Shown here: piece by piece, positions 29,172-38,474 of the stretch
Layout: each line of letters begins with the position of its first letter
How positions within the stretch are numbered: position 1 is the first letter of the stretch
Source of the DNA: Mariniflexile litorale
Lineage (GTDB): Bacteria > Bacteroidota > Bacteroidia > Flavobacteriales > Flavobacteriaceae
Assembly (NCBI RefSeq): GCF_031128465.2
Contig: NZ_CP155618.1
Location: forward strand, 381,501-445,500
Direction: 5' to 3'
Length of the DNA stretch: 64,000 nt
Made by a program: the position numbers and the translations under genes
The notes under the pieces: model-generated
Told to the model about the DNA's origin: nothing
Databases searched by the model: none
The model's input: the letters and a program-made list of their open reading frames with translations, nothing else

Positions 29172-30521
29172 ATGGTAGTTCTTTATCTATTAATATCAGT
29201 TTTACTTATTATTCTGCTAACGGCAAAGTTGAAAGTACATCCTTTTGTAGCTTTACTTTTAGTCGCTATTTGTTACGGAATAGCTGTCGGCATGCCTTTA
29301 AATCAAATTATCGATTCTGTCAATATAGGTTTTGGAAATACCTTAGGCGGTATTGGAATGATTATCATTTTAGGTGTTATTATTGGTGCTTTTCTCGAAA
29401 ACTCTGGAGGCGCTTATGCATTAGCTGAAAAAGTTTTAAAATTCACTGGAAAGAAAAAAATCCCTTTTGCTATGGGACTTATTGGATGGTTTGTATCCAT
29501 TCCTGTTTTTGCAGATAGCGGTTTCATGTTACTCGCTCCCTTAAATAAAAGTCTATCCAAAAAAGCAGGTATTTCACTATCTGGAACAGCCATAGCATTG
29601 GCACTAGGTTTAACGGCAGCACATACATTAGTGCCACCCACACCAGGACCCATTGCAGCAGCACATTACTTAAATGCAGATTTAGGTTTAGTGATGTTAT
29701 TAGGTATTCCAATAAGTTTCTTTGCTTTAATGATGGGTTTAATATTTGTTAAAAAAGTGGTTTCAAAAACCTATATTGATCCTGATCCAAAAATTACAGA
29801 TGCCGAAATTACGGAACGACTTAAAAATGCACCAAGTGCATTTAAGTCAACTATACCTATTATTGTTCCCATAATCCTTATTGTTATAAAATCCTTGGTG
29901 ACTTCGGTTTTTGGTTATAAAACTGACGATTACGAATCATTTCCAACATTTATAAAAATAATATTATTTTTAGGTGAACCTTTTATAGCTTTACTAATTG
30001 GTTGTTTTTTATCACTAACCCTTCCGAAGAAATTAAACAGAGACATGTTTTCTACTTCTGGTTGGATTGGGAAAGCTTTATTAGGAGCTTCTTCTATTTT
30101 ATTAATTACAGGAGCTGGTGGTATATTTGGTCAAGTGCTTAGAGATTCAGGGATTGCAACTACTTTAGGCGAAACATTATCGAACATAAACATTAGTATT
30201 TGGTTGCCATTTTTATTAGCAGCGTCCATAAAAACAGCACAAGGTTCGTCAACTGTTGCATTAGTAACAACCGCATCCATTTTAGCACCCATGATGTCAA
30301 GTTTAGGTTTTGAAACCGAATTACAAAAAGCCATGGTTGTTATAGCCATTGGAGCAGGTTCGTCTGTGGTTTCACATGCAAATGATAGTTTCTTTTGGGT
30401 GGTAACGAGGCTTTCTGGAATGGATGTAAAAATGGGATATCGTTTTCATAGTATAGGAACATTTATTTTGGGCACATCGGCAGCCCTATTATTATTCATT
30501 TTATATTTAATTTTAGCATAA
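29172..30521 (+). CDS. GntP family gluconate/aldonate permease
   Basis: The protein has 449 residues and many membrane helices. GntP family marks are [65 protein letters not shown] and [16 protein letters not shown]. The family imports gluconate and related aldonates by proton symport. It starts 6 bp after the dehydratase, and its stop overlaps the next start (TAATG). Its place between the two dehydratases implies import of the same pentonate, so the cell may take up xylonate directly. Confidence 0.92.
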   Translation: MVVLYLLISVLLIILLTAKLKVHPFVALLLVAICYGIAVGMPLNQIIDSVNIGFGNTLGGIGMIIILGVIIGAFLENSGGAYALAEKVLKFTGKKKIPFAMGLIGWFVSIPVFADSGFMLLAPLNKSLSKKAGISLSGTAIALALGLTAAHTLVPPTPGPIAAAHYLNADLGLVMLLGIPISFFALMMGLIFVKKVVSKTYIDPDPKITDAEITERLKNAPSAFKSTIPIIVPIILIVIKSLVTSVFGYKTDDYESFPTFIKIILFLGEPFIALLIGCFLSLTLPKKLNRDMFSTSGWIGKALLGASSILLITGAGGIFGQVLRDSGIATTLGETLSNINISIWLPFLLAASIKTAQGSSTVALVTTASILAPMMSSLGFETELQKAMVVIAIGAGSSVVSHANDSFFWVVTRLSGMDVKMGYRFHSIGTFILGTSAALLLFILYLILA

Positions 30522-31354
30522 TGAAGATTTACAACACATCAAAAGGGGTTTTAATTGAATTAGAAAAAATGTTTCATCTCATTAATAAAAATTGGGATGA
30601 ATTAATTAATGATGATAATTTATACAACAATTTAAAAAGCATTGTAAACACAAGTGCTCCGATTGATAATCATCATGATTTGATTGATAATTATCTAAAA
30701 GCACCATTAGAAAGTCAAGAAATTTGGGCGAGCGGCGTTACGTATTTTAATAGCAAAATGGCTAGACAAGAAGAAAGTAAAGATGCGGGGGGCGCAGATT
30801 TTTACGAACGTGTTTATTATGCTGATAGACCCGAGTTATTCTTTAAAGCGACAGCGCATCGTTCCGTGCCTTCTGGAGGAAAAGTAACTATTAGAAAAGA
30901 TTCTACTTGGGATGTTCCTGAACCGGAATTAACTTTGGTAATTACTTCAAACGGAAAAATTATTGGTTATACCATTGGTAACGATATGAGTTCGCGAAGT
31001 ATTGAAGGTGAAAACCCCCTGTATCTACCACAAGCCAAAACATTTGATGCTTGTGCTGGTGTAGGTCCCTGTGTTTTGGTTACCGATAAACCTTTACCTT
31101 TAGATACTAAAATCCATTTAAAAGTAATTAGAAATACAGACGTTATTTTTGATGAAACCACCAGTATTAGTAAAATGAAACGTAACCCTCAAGAATTAGT
31201 TGAATATCTATTTAGAGAATGTACCTTCCCTAAAGGATGCTTGCTAATGACCGGGACAGGCATTGTACCTACAACTGATTTTACTCTAAAAAGCAAAGAC
31301 GAAATTCAAATTTCAATAGATCATATAGGTACTTTAATTAATTATGTAAGATGA
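30521..31354 (+). CDS. FAH family 2-keto-3-deoxy-pentonate dehydratase (XylX-like)
   Basis: The protein has 277 residues and belongs to the fumarylacetoacetate hydrolase fold. The segment [44 protein letters not shown] carries the metal-binding acidic residues and the [10 protein letters not shown] stretch typical of 2-keto-3-deoxy-D-xylonate/arabinonate dehydratases. The product would be 2-oxoglutarate semialdehyde. It overlaps the GntP stop by one base and the esterase start by four bases (ATGA), so translation is probably coupled. Function is strongly supported by the aldehyde dehydrogenase two genes on. Confidence 0.87.
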   Translation: MKIYNTSKGVLIELEKMFHLINKNWDELINDDNLYNNLKSIVNTSAPIDNHHDLIDNYLKAPLESQEIWASGVTYFNSKMARQEESKDAGGADFYERVYYADRPELFFKATAHRSVPSGGKVTIRKDSTWDVPEPELTLVITSNGKIIGYTIGNDMSSRSIEGENPLYLPQAKTFDACAGVGPCVLVTDKPLPLDTKIHLKVIRNTDVIFDETTSISKMKRNPQELVEYLFRECTFPKGCLLMTGTGIVPTTDFTLKSKDEIQISIDHIGTLINYVR

Positions 31355-32229
31355 AACTAATTAAAACCGTATTTCTTTTTTGCCTACTTACTGCCATACA
31401 TATCTCTAATGCTCAAGACAGTAAGTATACTTGGGGAGAAGACTCGAATCGACATGAAAATATTCCTAAAGGAACTGTAGCTAAATATGTCTGGAAGAGT
31501 ACCATTTTTGAAGGAACCATTAGAGAATATTTTATATATGTTCCTGCTCAATATAAATCTAATGAAGCTACAGCTTTAATGGTTTTTCAAGATGGACATG
31601 CGTATATAAATGAAGAAGGTAGTTTTAGAGCGCCAATCGTATTTGATAATCTTATTTATCAAAAAGAAATGCCAGTGACTATAGGATTATTTATCAATCC
31701 GGGTGATATAAGTTCCGTATTACCTGAAGACCCTTTTAGAGCTAGTAACCGAAGTATTGAATACGATAGTTTAAATGATGATTATATTCGCTTTCTTATG
31801 GAAGAACTTATACCCGAAATAAGTAAAACGTATAACATAACGACCAATCCTAAAATGAGAGCCATTTGCGGATTGTCTTCAGGTGCTATTTGTGCTTTTA
31901 CAGCAGCATGGGAACGACCAGATTATTTTAATAAGGTGATGAGTCATATTGGAAGTTTTACAAATATTCGTGGAGGACATAACTATGAAGCTATGATTAG
32001 AGAAACACCTAAAAAAAATATTAAAGTATATCTTCAAGATGGATCTAACGATTTGAATAATGAATACGGAAATTGGTGGCTTGCTAATCTGCAAATGGCA
32101 TCATCACTAGAATATATGTCCTACGATTATATGTTTGTAAAAGGTGATGGAGCACATAATGGAAAACATGGAGGCAGCGTGTTTCCAGAAGCACTAAAAT
32201 GGCTATGGTCTGATTTTAAAAAGAAATAA
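31351..32229 (+). CDS. Exported CE1/Fes-like esterase
   Basis: The protein has 292 residues. A signal peptide ([11 protein letters not shown]) precedes an alpha/beta-hydrolase of the enterochelin esterase/feruloyl esterase type. The nucleophile elbow is G-L-S-S-G with Ser176, a candidate acid lies in LQDGSNDL, and a histidine lies in GAHNGKHGG. Family members remove acetyl or feruloyl groups from xylan. Its location inside a sugar-acid operon, coupled to the FAH gene by an ATGA overlap, also leaves an aldonolactone as possible substrate. I cannot tell these apart from sequence. Confidence 0.75.
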   Translation: MKLIKTVFLFCLLTAIHISNAQDSKYTWGEDSNRHENIPKGTVAKYVWKSTIFEGTIREYFIYVPAQYKSNEATALMVFQDGHAYINEEGSFRAPIVFDNLIYQKEMPVTIGLFINPGDISSVLPEDPFRASNRSIEYDSLNDDYIRFLMEELIPEISKTYNITTNPKMRAICGLSSGAICAFTAAWERPDYFNKVMSHIGSFTNIRGGHNYEAMIRETPKKNIKVYLQDGSNDLNNEYGNWWLANLQMASSLEYMSYDYMFVKGDGAHNGKHGGSVFPEALKWLWSDFKKK

Positions 32230-32249
32230 TAATTAAACAAATTATAAAA

Positions 32250-33827
32250 ATGAGATTGACAGGAGGAAATTATATCGCTGGTTTAGTATCATCAGAAGGA
32301 AAAAGTACGTTTACAAGCATTAATCCTTTAAACGCATCAAAATTACCAACAGATTTTCATGAAGCTACCATAGAAGAAGTTCATAAAGCAGCTATAAAAG
32401 CGCATGAAGCATTTGCTATTTATAGCAAAAAAAGCGGCAACAAAAAAGCAGATTTTTTAGATGCAATAGCCGATGAAATTTTAAATTTAGGAGATGCTTT
32501 AATTGAACGTTGTTGTGCCGAAACTGGCTTACCTGCAGGAAGAATTACGGGTGAAAGAGGACGAACTATGGGGCAATTAAAAATGTTTGCTACAGTTTTA
32601 CGCGAAGGTTCTTGGGTTGATGCACGAATTGACCATGCAATACCTGATCGTGAACCATTACCAAAAGTTGATATGCGATCTATGCAAAAACCATTAGGGG
32701 CTGTAGGTGTTTTTGGAGCAAGTAACTTTCCTTTAGCCTTTTCAGTTGCTGGTGGAGATACTGCTTCTGCTTTAGCAAGTGGTTGTACCATAGTTGTAAA
32801 AGGACACCCTTCGCATCCAGGAACTTGCGAAATGATTGCTATTGCAATAAATAAAGCTATTGAAACATGTAACATGCCCAAAGGTGTTTTTTCTTTAGTA
32901 CAAGGGCAATCGGTTGAAGTTGGTATGGCCATAGTAAACCATCCACTCATAAAAGCAATTGGTTTTACAGGTTCATTCAAAGGCGGAAAAGCAATTTTTG
33001 ATGCTGCAAATAAAAGACCCGAACCAATTCCTGTATATGCTGAAATGGGAAGTACCAACCCTGTTTTTATTTTACCAAACGCATTGAAACAAAATGGAAA
33101 TGATATTGCTCAAGGATTAACAAATTCTGTGACCCTTGGAGTCGGTCAATTTTGTACAAGCCCAGGACTTGTCTTTTTACAGAATTCTGAAATTTTATCT
33201 GGTTTCAAATATACAGTTTCACAACATTTTGAGCAGGTTGAGGCAAATACCATGTTAAATAGCGGAATTAAAAAAGCATTTGATAAAGGCATAGATTTTT
33301 TGAATAGTAAAAGGGAAGTCAATTTATTAGCAAAGGGAAAAGTTAATAACGAAGGCTATAAGGGAACATCATACATTTTTGAAACATCGGCTAAAAATTT
33401 TATTAAAGAAAATTATTTAGAGGAAGAGATTTTTGGACCATCAACCATATCCATTACAGCAGATTCTAAAGAAGAATTATTAGCGTCCGCCCATAAATTA
33501 AAAGGACATTTAACAGCTACTCTTTTTGCTACCGAAGAAGATTTAGAAAATTATACAGATTTAATTCAAATCTTAGAACAAAAAGTAGGCAGATTAATTA
33601 TCAATAATTATCCAACAGGTGTTGAAGTATGTCATTCTATGGTGCATGGTGGCCCATTTCCATCCACTTCCAACAGTCGTTCAACATCAGTAGGAACAGG
33701 AGCTATTACGCGATTCACAAGACCCTTCTGTTACCAAAATTTCCCTAATCACTTATTGCCAAATGAATTAAAAAACGAAAATCCATTACATATTTTCAGA
33801 ATTATTGATGGCGAAATAACAAAGTAA
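32250..33827 (+). CDS. 2-oxoglutarate semialdehyde (2,5-dioxovalerate) dehydrogenase
   Basis: The protein has 525 residues, the long form of aldehyde dehydrogenase seen in sugar-acid pathways. Catalytic Cys302 is in GQFCTSPG, the general-base glutamate in YAEMGSTNP, and the cofactor region in GVFGASNFPLAFSVAGGD. It ends with HGGPFPSTSNSRSTSVGTGAI, typical of 2,5-dioxovalerate dehydrogenases. It would oxidise 2-oxoglutarate semialdehyde to 2-oxoglutarate, the last Weimberg step. It starts 20 bp after the esterase and ends the operon. Confidence 0.93.
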   Translation: MRLTGGNYIAGLVSSEGKSTFTSINPLNASKLPTDFHEATIEEVHKAAIKAHEAFAIYSKKSGNKKADFLDAIADEILNLGDALIERCCAETGLPAGRITGERGRTMGQLKMFATVLREGSWVDARIDHAIPDREPLPKVDMRSMQKPLGAVGVFGASNFPLAFSVAGGDTASALASGCTIVVKGHPSHPGTCEMIAIAINKAIETCNMPKGVFSLVQGQSVEVGMAIVNHPLIKAIGFTGSFKGGKAIFDAANKRPEPIPVYAEMGSTNPVFILPNALKQNGNDIAQGLTNSVTLGVGQFCTSPGLVFLQNSEILSGFKYTVSQHFEQVEANTMLNSGIKKAFDKGIDFLNSKREVNLLAKGKVNNEGYKGTSYIFETSAKNFIKENYLEEEIFGPSTISITADSKEELLASAHKLKGHLTATLFATEEDLENYTDLIQILEQKVGRLIINNYPTGVEVCHSMVHGGPFPSTSNSRSTSVGTGAITRFTRPFCYQNFPNHLLPNELKNENPLHIFRIIDGEITK

Positions 33828-33926
33828 TTTAACTTTAAAAGGTGTGCTAATTGCTATTAGTAAACATTTATCACAGTTTTTATAAAGTTCGTAAAATCAA
33901 TTAACAACACATAAAATTACCTCATT

Positions 33927-35726
33927 TTGAAAAAGAAGACTGTTTTTAAAATCATTAGTATTTCGCTTCCTTTTTTAATAATATTAATAATTGAGGTTGG
34001 GTTGAGAAGTTTTGGATATGGTGATAACTATCAGCTATTTAATAAAGTGAAAGTTGAAAATAGACCAGAATATCTTATAATGAATTCTGACATCTCTAAA
34101 AAATATTTCAAAAATGAAGGCTTTCATTCTGATAATCAATCCGATTTGTTCCTTAGAACAAAAACAGACAGTACCTTTCGAATTTTTGTACAAGGGGCTT
34201 CTACAGTAGTGGGCTTTCCATTTTATCATGGTGGCTCTTTCCCTCGTATGTTAAAACAAAGACTGTCTGAAACATTTCCAGGAAAAAATATTGAAGTTGT
34301 AAACACAGGAATTACAGCTGTAAACTCCTATACATTATGGGATTTGACTGATAAAATAATAGAACAAAAACCAGACCTTGTAATTATTTACGCAGGACAT
34401 AATGAATACTACGGAGCTTTAGGTGTTGGTTCATCAAGCTCTTTTGGAAGTCATCCCGTTATAGTTAGATCGTATCTTTTTCTTAAAAATTTCCGTTTCT
34501 TTCAATTATTAGATAATACATATACTAAGTTTCTTAGTCAAAAAAAGGACACACCTAAAGTTGGTGAAACAACCTTGATGGAAGTTATGGCAAAGGAACA
34601 ACGTATAGCTTTAAATTCGGAGGTTTTTCAAGCAGGAATAAACCAATTTGAAGATAACTTAGAAAAAATTTTAAATACCTACAAGAAGAAAAATATTCCA
34701 GTTATTATTTCTACCATAGTGTCCAATGAGAAAGATATTAAACCTTTTATTAGCGATTCTATAGAAGATACTAAAAAGTTTACTAAAGCTTTAAATGAGG
34801 GGAATTTGGAAGCTAATAAATTAGCCCAAAATAATGGCATGGCAGCATATACACTTGGTCGTTTTTACCTTAACAAGAACCAAGATACAGCTAAAAAATA
34901 TTTGCATCTGGCTAAAGAATTAGATTTTTTAAGATTTCGAGCACCTGAAAAAATAAATGATGTCATTGTGAATTTAGCTAAAAAACACCATTGTTCTTTG
35001 GTGGATATGAAAGCTATTTTTTTATCGCATTCTGAAAAAGGTATAATTGGAGATGAACTACTTACAGAACATTTACACCCAAATATAAAGGGTTCTTTTA
35101 TTATGGCAGATGCCTTTTATAACAAAATTAAAGAATTAAAATATTTAAGTAATTGGGATAATTATATATCCTATACTGAGGCTTTTGAAGATATACCCAT
35201 CACACAAATTGATTCTCTAAGAGGTAAATTCCTTATAGATGATTTAAAAAACTCATGGCCATACGACTTAAGTATGTCTAGAAATAAACCATTATCGTCA
35301 TATCACTACATACAAAACCCAACTTACGAAGAAAGAAGAGCTATAGAAATTCATACAAATCAAGTAGTAGATTGGAGAGATATCATGTATCAATCCTATC
35401 ATAGATATAATAAAGAAAAAGCTTACCAAAAAGGACTTCAAGTAGCCCAATCTCTAATTTTTGAATACCCCGAGGAAGCAGAAGTGTATTCTTTAGCAGG
35501 AAATATGTGTTTAAATCTAAACAAAATAAACAAAGCAGCCTATTACTTTTTTAAATGCAATGAATTAGATAAAACCAGTACATCAGCACAACAATTAGCC
35601 TCTATATATATTAAATTAAATAAGATGGATTTAGCAAAAAAAACGCTTTTGGAAGCAAAGAAGAGAGGTGAAAATGATGAAGAACTTAAAATGATGCTTA
35701 AAGACATAACTAACAAGATAAATTAA
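33927..35726 (+). CDS. SGNH/GDSL hydrolase-like protein with C-terminal TPRs
   Basis: The protein has 599 residues. The start is a TTG (33927-33929); it is needed to include the N-terminal membrane anchor (KKKTVFKIISISLPFLIILI), and no upstream in-frame ATG exists. The SGNH blocks are present: serine in VQGASTVVG (about residue 92), Asn159 in YAGHNEYYG, and the DxxH-type histidine in TEHLHPNIKG. Residues about 480-599 form TPR-like helices. It probably acts on acyl groups of a surface glycan at the outer face of the inner membrane. It converges on the SxtJ gene with only 5 bp between stops and belongs with the carbamoyltransferase cassette. Confidence 0.8.
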   Translation: MKKKTVFKIISISLPFLIILIIEVGLRSFGYGDNYQLFNKVKVENRPEYLIMNSDISKKYFKNEGFHSDNQSDLFLRTKTDSTFRIFVQGASTVVGFPFYHGGSFPRMLKQRLSETFPGKNIEVVNTGITAVNSYTLWDLTDKIIEQKPDLVIIYAGHNEYYGALGVGSSSSFGSHPVIVRSYLFLKNFRFFQLLDNTYTKFLSQKKDTPKVGETTLMEVMAKEQRIALNSEVFQAGINQFEDNLEKILNTYKKKNIPVIISTIVSNEKDIKPFISDSIEDTKKFTKALNEGNLEANKLAQNNGMAAYTLGRFYLNKNQDTAKKYLHLAKELDFLRFRAPEKINDVIVNLAKKHHCSLVDMKAIFLSHSEKGIIGDELLTEHLHPNIKGSFIMADAFYNKIKELKYLSNWDNYISYTEAFEDIPITQIDSLRGKFLIDDLKNSWPYDLSMSRNKPLSSYHYIQNPTYEERRAIEIHTNQVVDWRDIMYQSYHRYNKEKAYQKGLQVAQSLIFEYPEEAEVYSLAGNMCLNLNKINKAAYYFFKCNELDKTSTSAQQLASIYIKLNKMDLAKKTLLEAKKRGENDEELKMMLKDITNKIN

Positions 35727-35731
35727 AACAC

Positions 35732-36091
35732 TTACCAAGGGTTTTTAATATCTTTATTGGTATATAAATGATTCCGCTTAATAAAATGAGAATCATTTTC
35801 TTCTTTTTTAAGTATTTGATTTGCGCCAAACATACGCTGAAAAAAGGATATTGGGCATAGGAACAAATAAAATATGAGGGACATGGTTATATAATTCATC
35901 ACAATTCCTAAATATTCAGAAAAAGCAAACCATACTTTGCCTATAAAAATTGTTAGTTTTTTAGAAATAAAGGACATAGCTAACAAGCCAATCGATACAT
36001 AAACAAGCCAATTAACATCAAACCACAAGGAAGCTACAAGCGATACTAAAGCTAAAACAATAATGGTTTCAAGAGATTTTTCCCAATTCAT
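35732..36091 (-). CDS. SxtJ-like small membrane protein
   Basis: The protein has 119 residues if it starts at the ATG at 36089-36091, which overlaps the stop of the upstream DUF5989 gene by one base (TAATG). A longer open frame to 36193 exists but would overlap most of that gene. Two or three membrane helices are visible (TIIVLALVSLVASLWF, WLVYVSIGLLAMSFI, YITMSLIFYLFLCPISFF). It matches the SxtJ type, a protein of unknown function named from saxitoxin clusters where it neighbours a carbamoyltransferase, as here. Confidence 0.8.
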   Translation of the reverse strand: MNWEKSLETIIVLALVSLVASLWFDVNWLVYVSIGLLAMSFISKKLTIFIGKVWFAFSEYLGIVMNYITMSLIFYLFLCPISFFQRMFGANQILKKEENDSHFIKRNHLYTNKDIKNPW

Positions 36092-36240
36092 TAGAATAAC
36101 GAGTAAATAAATGGCGCCAATGCCGAACCACTTGTTATAAATATTAATGCGCCAAAAATCATGAATATTATAATTAATGGTACAAGCCACCACTTTTTTC
36201 TTTCTCTTAAAAAAACAAAAAAATCTTTAATAAACTCCAT
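36091..36240 (-). CDS. DUF5989 small membrane protein
   Basis: I translated this 49-residue protein by hand. It starts MEFIKDFFVFLRERKKWW and has one hydrophobic helix (LVPLIIIFMIFGALIFI), ending SALAPFIYSLF. This is the DUF5989 pattern. The ATG at 36238-36240 directly abuts the carbamoyltransferase stop at 36241, and its own stop overlaps the SxtJ start. Such tight order (carbamoyltransferase, DUF5989, SxtJ) suggests the three make one membrane complex. Function is unknown. Confidence 0.85.
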   Translation of the reverse strand: MEFIKDFFVFLRERKKWWLVPLIIIFMIFGALIFITSGSALAPFIYSLF

Positions 36241-38040
36241 CTATTTTTCAATTATATAATTTTCTAAAACCAAAATATCCATACCAGATTTAATAAAACA
36301 AAGATATGCGTCTTCTGGAGTATTAACTATCGGTTCGTCTTTCACATTAAAACTAGTATTTATAAGAACTCCAGTACCACTAAGTTGTTTATAAGATTGT
36401 ATTAAATTCCACAGTGTTGGGTTTACATCTTTATTAACCACCTGAACCCTCGCTGAAAAATCAATATGCGTAACAGCAGGCAAATCAGACTTTATAAACT
36501 TACGTTTTTCTTCTAAACTAAATCCTTCAAAATCTACTGGCAAGCTTCTTCTTAGAGATTTCTTAACTTTACTTGTAAACAACATATAATATGACAGTTT
36601 ACCTTGTTCAAAATAATCGTCATAATCTTCCTCACAAACCACAGGTGCAAATGGCCTAAAACCTTCTCTGAATTTAATTTTCATATTTAAGGTATATTGC
36701 ATTTCCGGATCTGTAGGATCTGCTAATATACTTCTGTTTCCCAATGCTCTTGGACCAAATTCTGTTCGACCTCTATACCAACCCACCACTTTCTTTTTCG
36801 CTATCATTTGAGCTGTGGCTTTTGTTAGCTCATCGGTATTTTCATAATATTGGTATTTACATTTATATTTTCGCAATAGTCTTTCAATATCTTCATTTGA
36901 ACTTTTATACCCTAAATAAACATCGAAAGGCTTGTTTAAACCTTGAAATTTTAAATCCTGCTTAATATGAGCGACAGCTAATGCTGCTCCTAAAGCACCT
37001 CCTGAATCTCCAGCAGCTGGTTGCACATATATATCTTTAAAGATGTTTTGTTTAAATAACACTGAATTTGCAACACAGTTAAGAGCTACACCTCCAGACA
37101 AACATAAATTGTCTTCACCTGTTTCTTCCTTTATAAATTTAATTAGCTTAATAAGGACTTCTTCTGTAACTTTTTGCGCAGCAAGTGCTAAATCGGCATG
37201 TATTTGTTCCAATTTATCTTCTGGTAACCTTTTCTTAATTCCAAATATATTTTCCCATTTTTTAGAATCAACCATTCTCAATCCCACAGGATATTCAAAG
37301 TAATCCATATTCAATTTTATCGAACCATCAGATTTAATATCAATTAGCTTTTCTTTTATAAGAGCCACAAATTGGGATACTCGTTTTGAGTTTGGATTTC
37401 CATAAGGAGCGAGTCCCATCATTTTATATTCACCTGAATTAACTTTAAACCCTAAAAAATAAGTGAATGAAGAATAATACAAACCTAATGAATTTGGGAA
37501 ATGTAGTTCACCTAATACTTGAAGGCCTTTTTCTCCAGAAGCAATACCATAAGATGTTGTTGCCCATTCACCTACTCCATCAATGGTTAAATAAGCACAT
37601 TTACTATAAGGAGACGTGTAAAAGGCACTGGCCGCATGAGAGAGATGATGCTCAGGAAAATTTATAGGTATTTTAATAGTTTTTGATGTACTTAGTGCTT
37701 TAATTCTTTTGTTTATAAACTGCTTAATGAATAATTTTTCTTTTAACCAAACAGGCATCGCTTTTGCAAATGATGTGAAACCTTTTGGGGCAAATGCATA
37801 ATAAGTTTCTAGTAACCTTTCAAATTTTAAAAAAGGTTTGTCATAAAAAGATATAAAATCAATATCTTCCATACTTATCCCTGCTTCGTTCAAACAATAC
37901 TCTATTGCTTTTTCAGGGAATGAGGCATCATTTTTAATTCTTGAAAACCGTTCTTCTTGAGCTGCATATAATACTTTTCCATCTTCTATTAATGAAGCCG
38001 CGGAGTCATGATAATAAGCAGAAATACCAAGAATTTTCAT
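36241..38040 (-). CDS. NodU/CmcH-type O-carbamoyltransferase
   Basis: The protein has 599 residues, the usual size. The N-terminal Kae1-like half has GISAYYHDSAASL, QEERFSRIKND, HHLSHAASAFYTSPY (iron-binding histidines) and TIDGVGEW, and a GGVALNCVANS loop. The C-terminal YrdC-like half has RTEFGPRALGNRSILADP and FREGFRPFAPVV. These enzymes use carbamoyl phosphate and ATP to put a carbamoyl group on a hydroxyl of a sugar or small molecule. It heads the cassette with DUF5989 and SxtJ. A GCAACCGATTGT operator lies 34 bp upstream, shared with the xylan operons. Confidence 0.93.
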   Translation of the reverse strand: MKILGISAYYHDSAASLIEDGKVLYAAQEERFSRIKNDASFPEKAIEYCLNEAGISMEDIDFISFYDKPFLKFERLLETYYAFAPKGFTSFAKAMPVWLKEKLFIKQFINKRIKALSTSKTIKIPINFPEHHLSHAASAFYTSPYSKCAYLTIDGVGEWATTSYGIASGEKGLQVLGELHFPNSLGLYYSSFTYFLGFKVNSGEYKMMGLAPYGNPNSKRVSQFVALIKEKLIDIKSDGSIKLNMDYFEYPVGLRMVDSKKWENIFGIKKRLPEDKLEQIHADLALAAQKVTEEVLIKLIKFIKEETGEDNLCLSGGVALNCVANSVLFKQNIFKDIYVQPAAGDSGGALGAALAVAHIKQDLKFQGLNKPFDVYLGYKSSNEDIERLLRKYKCKYQYYENTDELTKATAQMIAKKKVVGWYRGRTEFGPRALGNRSILADPTDPEMQYTLNMKIKFREGFRPFAPVVCEEDYDDYFEQGKLSYYMLFTSKVKKSLRRSLPVDFEGFSLEEKRKFIKSDLPAVTHIDFSARVQVVNKDVNPTLWNLIQSYKQLSGTGVLINTSFNVKDEPIVNTPEDAYLCFIKSGMDILVLENYIIEK

Positions 38041-38073
38041 TTATTATATAAGATTTTATAATTTACAACACAA

Positions 38074-38101
38074 ACAATCGGTTGCTAAAATAACAAATTA
38101 A
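38074..38101 (-). promoter_or_regulatory. Operator and probable promoter of the carbamoyltransferase cassette
   Basis: On the minus strand, TTAATTTG (38101-38094, one mismatch to TAnnTTTG) is followed after 8 bp by GCAACCGATTGT (38085-38074), the palindrome shared by five regions. The layout copies that at 27376-27405, with the operator just past the expected start site. Confidence 0.5.
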
Positions 38102-38327
38102 TAATTAAAGTTAATATTAGAAATGACCATTATAATTTACATAAAAAAAACCTAAATAGTCATTTTTTACAAGTAAACATAAATAATTAATAATCAGATA
38201 ATTAAAAATAATTTTAACAAAAAAAATTAATGATTTAATGTAAAAGCATCCTATTCTTAATAAACAAGAACCTGTCTTACTTCCTAAATTTTAATTTAAA
38301 TAACCTAACACTTTTTAAATATTTTAC

Positions 38328-38366
38328 GCAATCGGTTGTGTTTTGTGAAATTATTTTATACTTTTG
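38328..38366 (+). promoter_or_regulatory. Operator and promoter of susCD operon 1
   Basis: GCAATCGGTTGT at 38328-38339 overlaps the -33 position, and TACTTTTG at 38359-38366 matches TAnnTTTG exactly with a 19-bp spacer. The leader to the susC start is 108 bases and is closely similar to that of the second plus-strand susC. Confidence 0.6.
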
Positions 38367-38474
38367 GTTAATATGAAACATATTAAAGATAAAATGGAAT
38401 AGAATTTTAGGTCCATTAATACAACTATTTAACATTTATTACTAACTAATCACATTTTTCTAAACTCAATTTTT

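Larger units (their letters stand above)
38041..38474. other. Divergent intergenic region with two palindromic operators
   Basis: This 434-bp AT-rich region separates the carbamoyltransferase (minus) from susC (plus). It holds one operator near each end (38074-38085 and 38328-38339), a susC promoter (38359-38366) and a possible minus-strand -7 element (38094-38101). I see no gene in it. Confidence 0.65.

Noticed and set aside
35732-36193. Longer 153-codon open frame for the SxtJ-like gene
   Set aside because: The extra 34 codons overlap the well-formed DUF5989 gene almost entirely. The ATG at 36091 gives a coupled TAATG junction and a normal SxtJ length.
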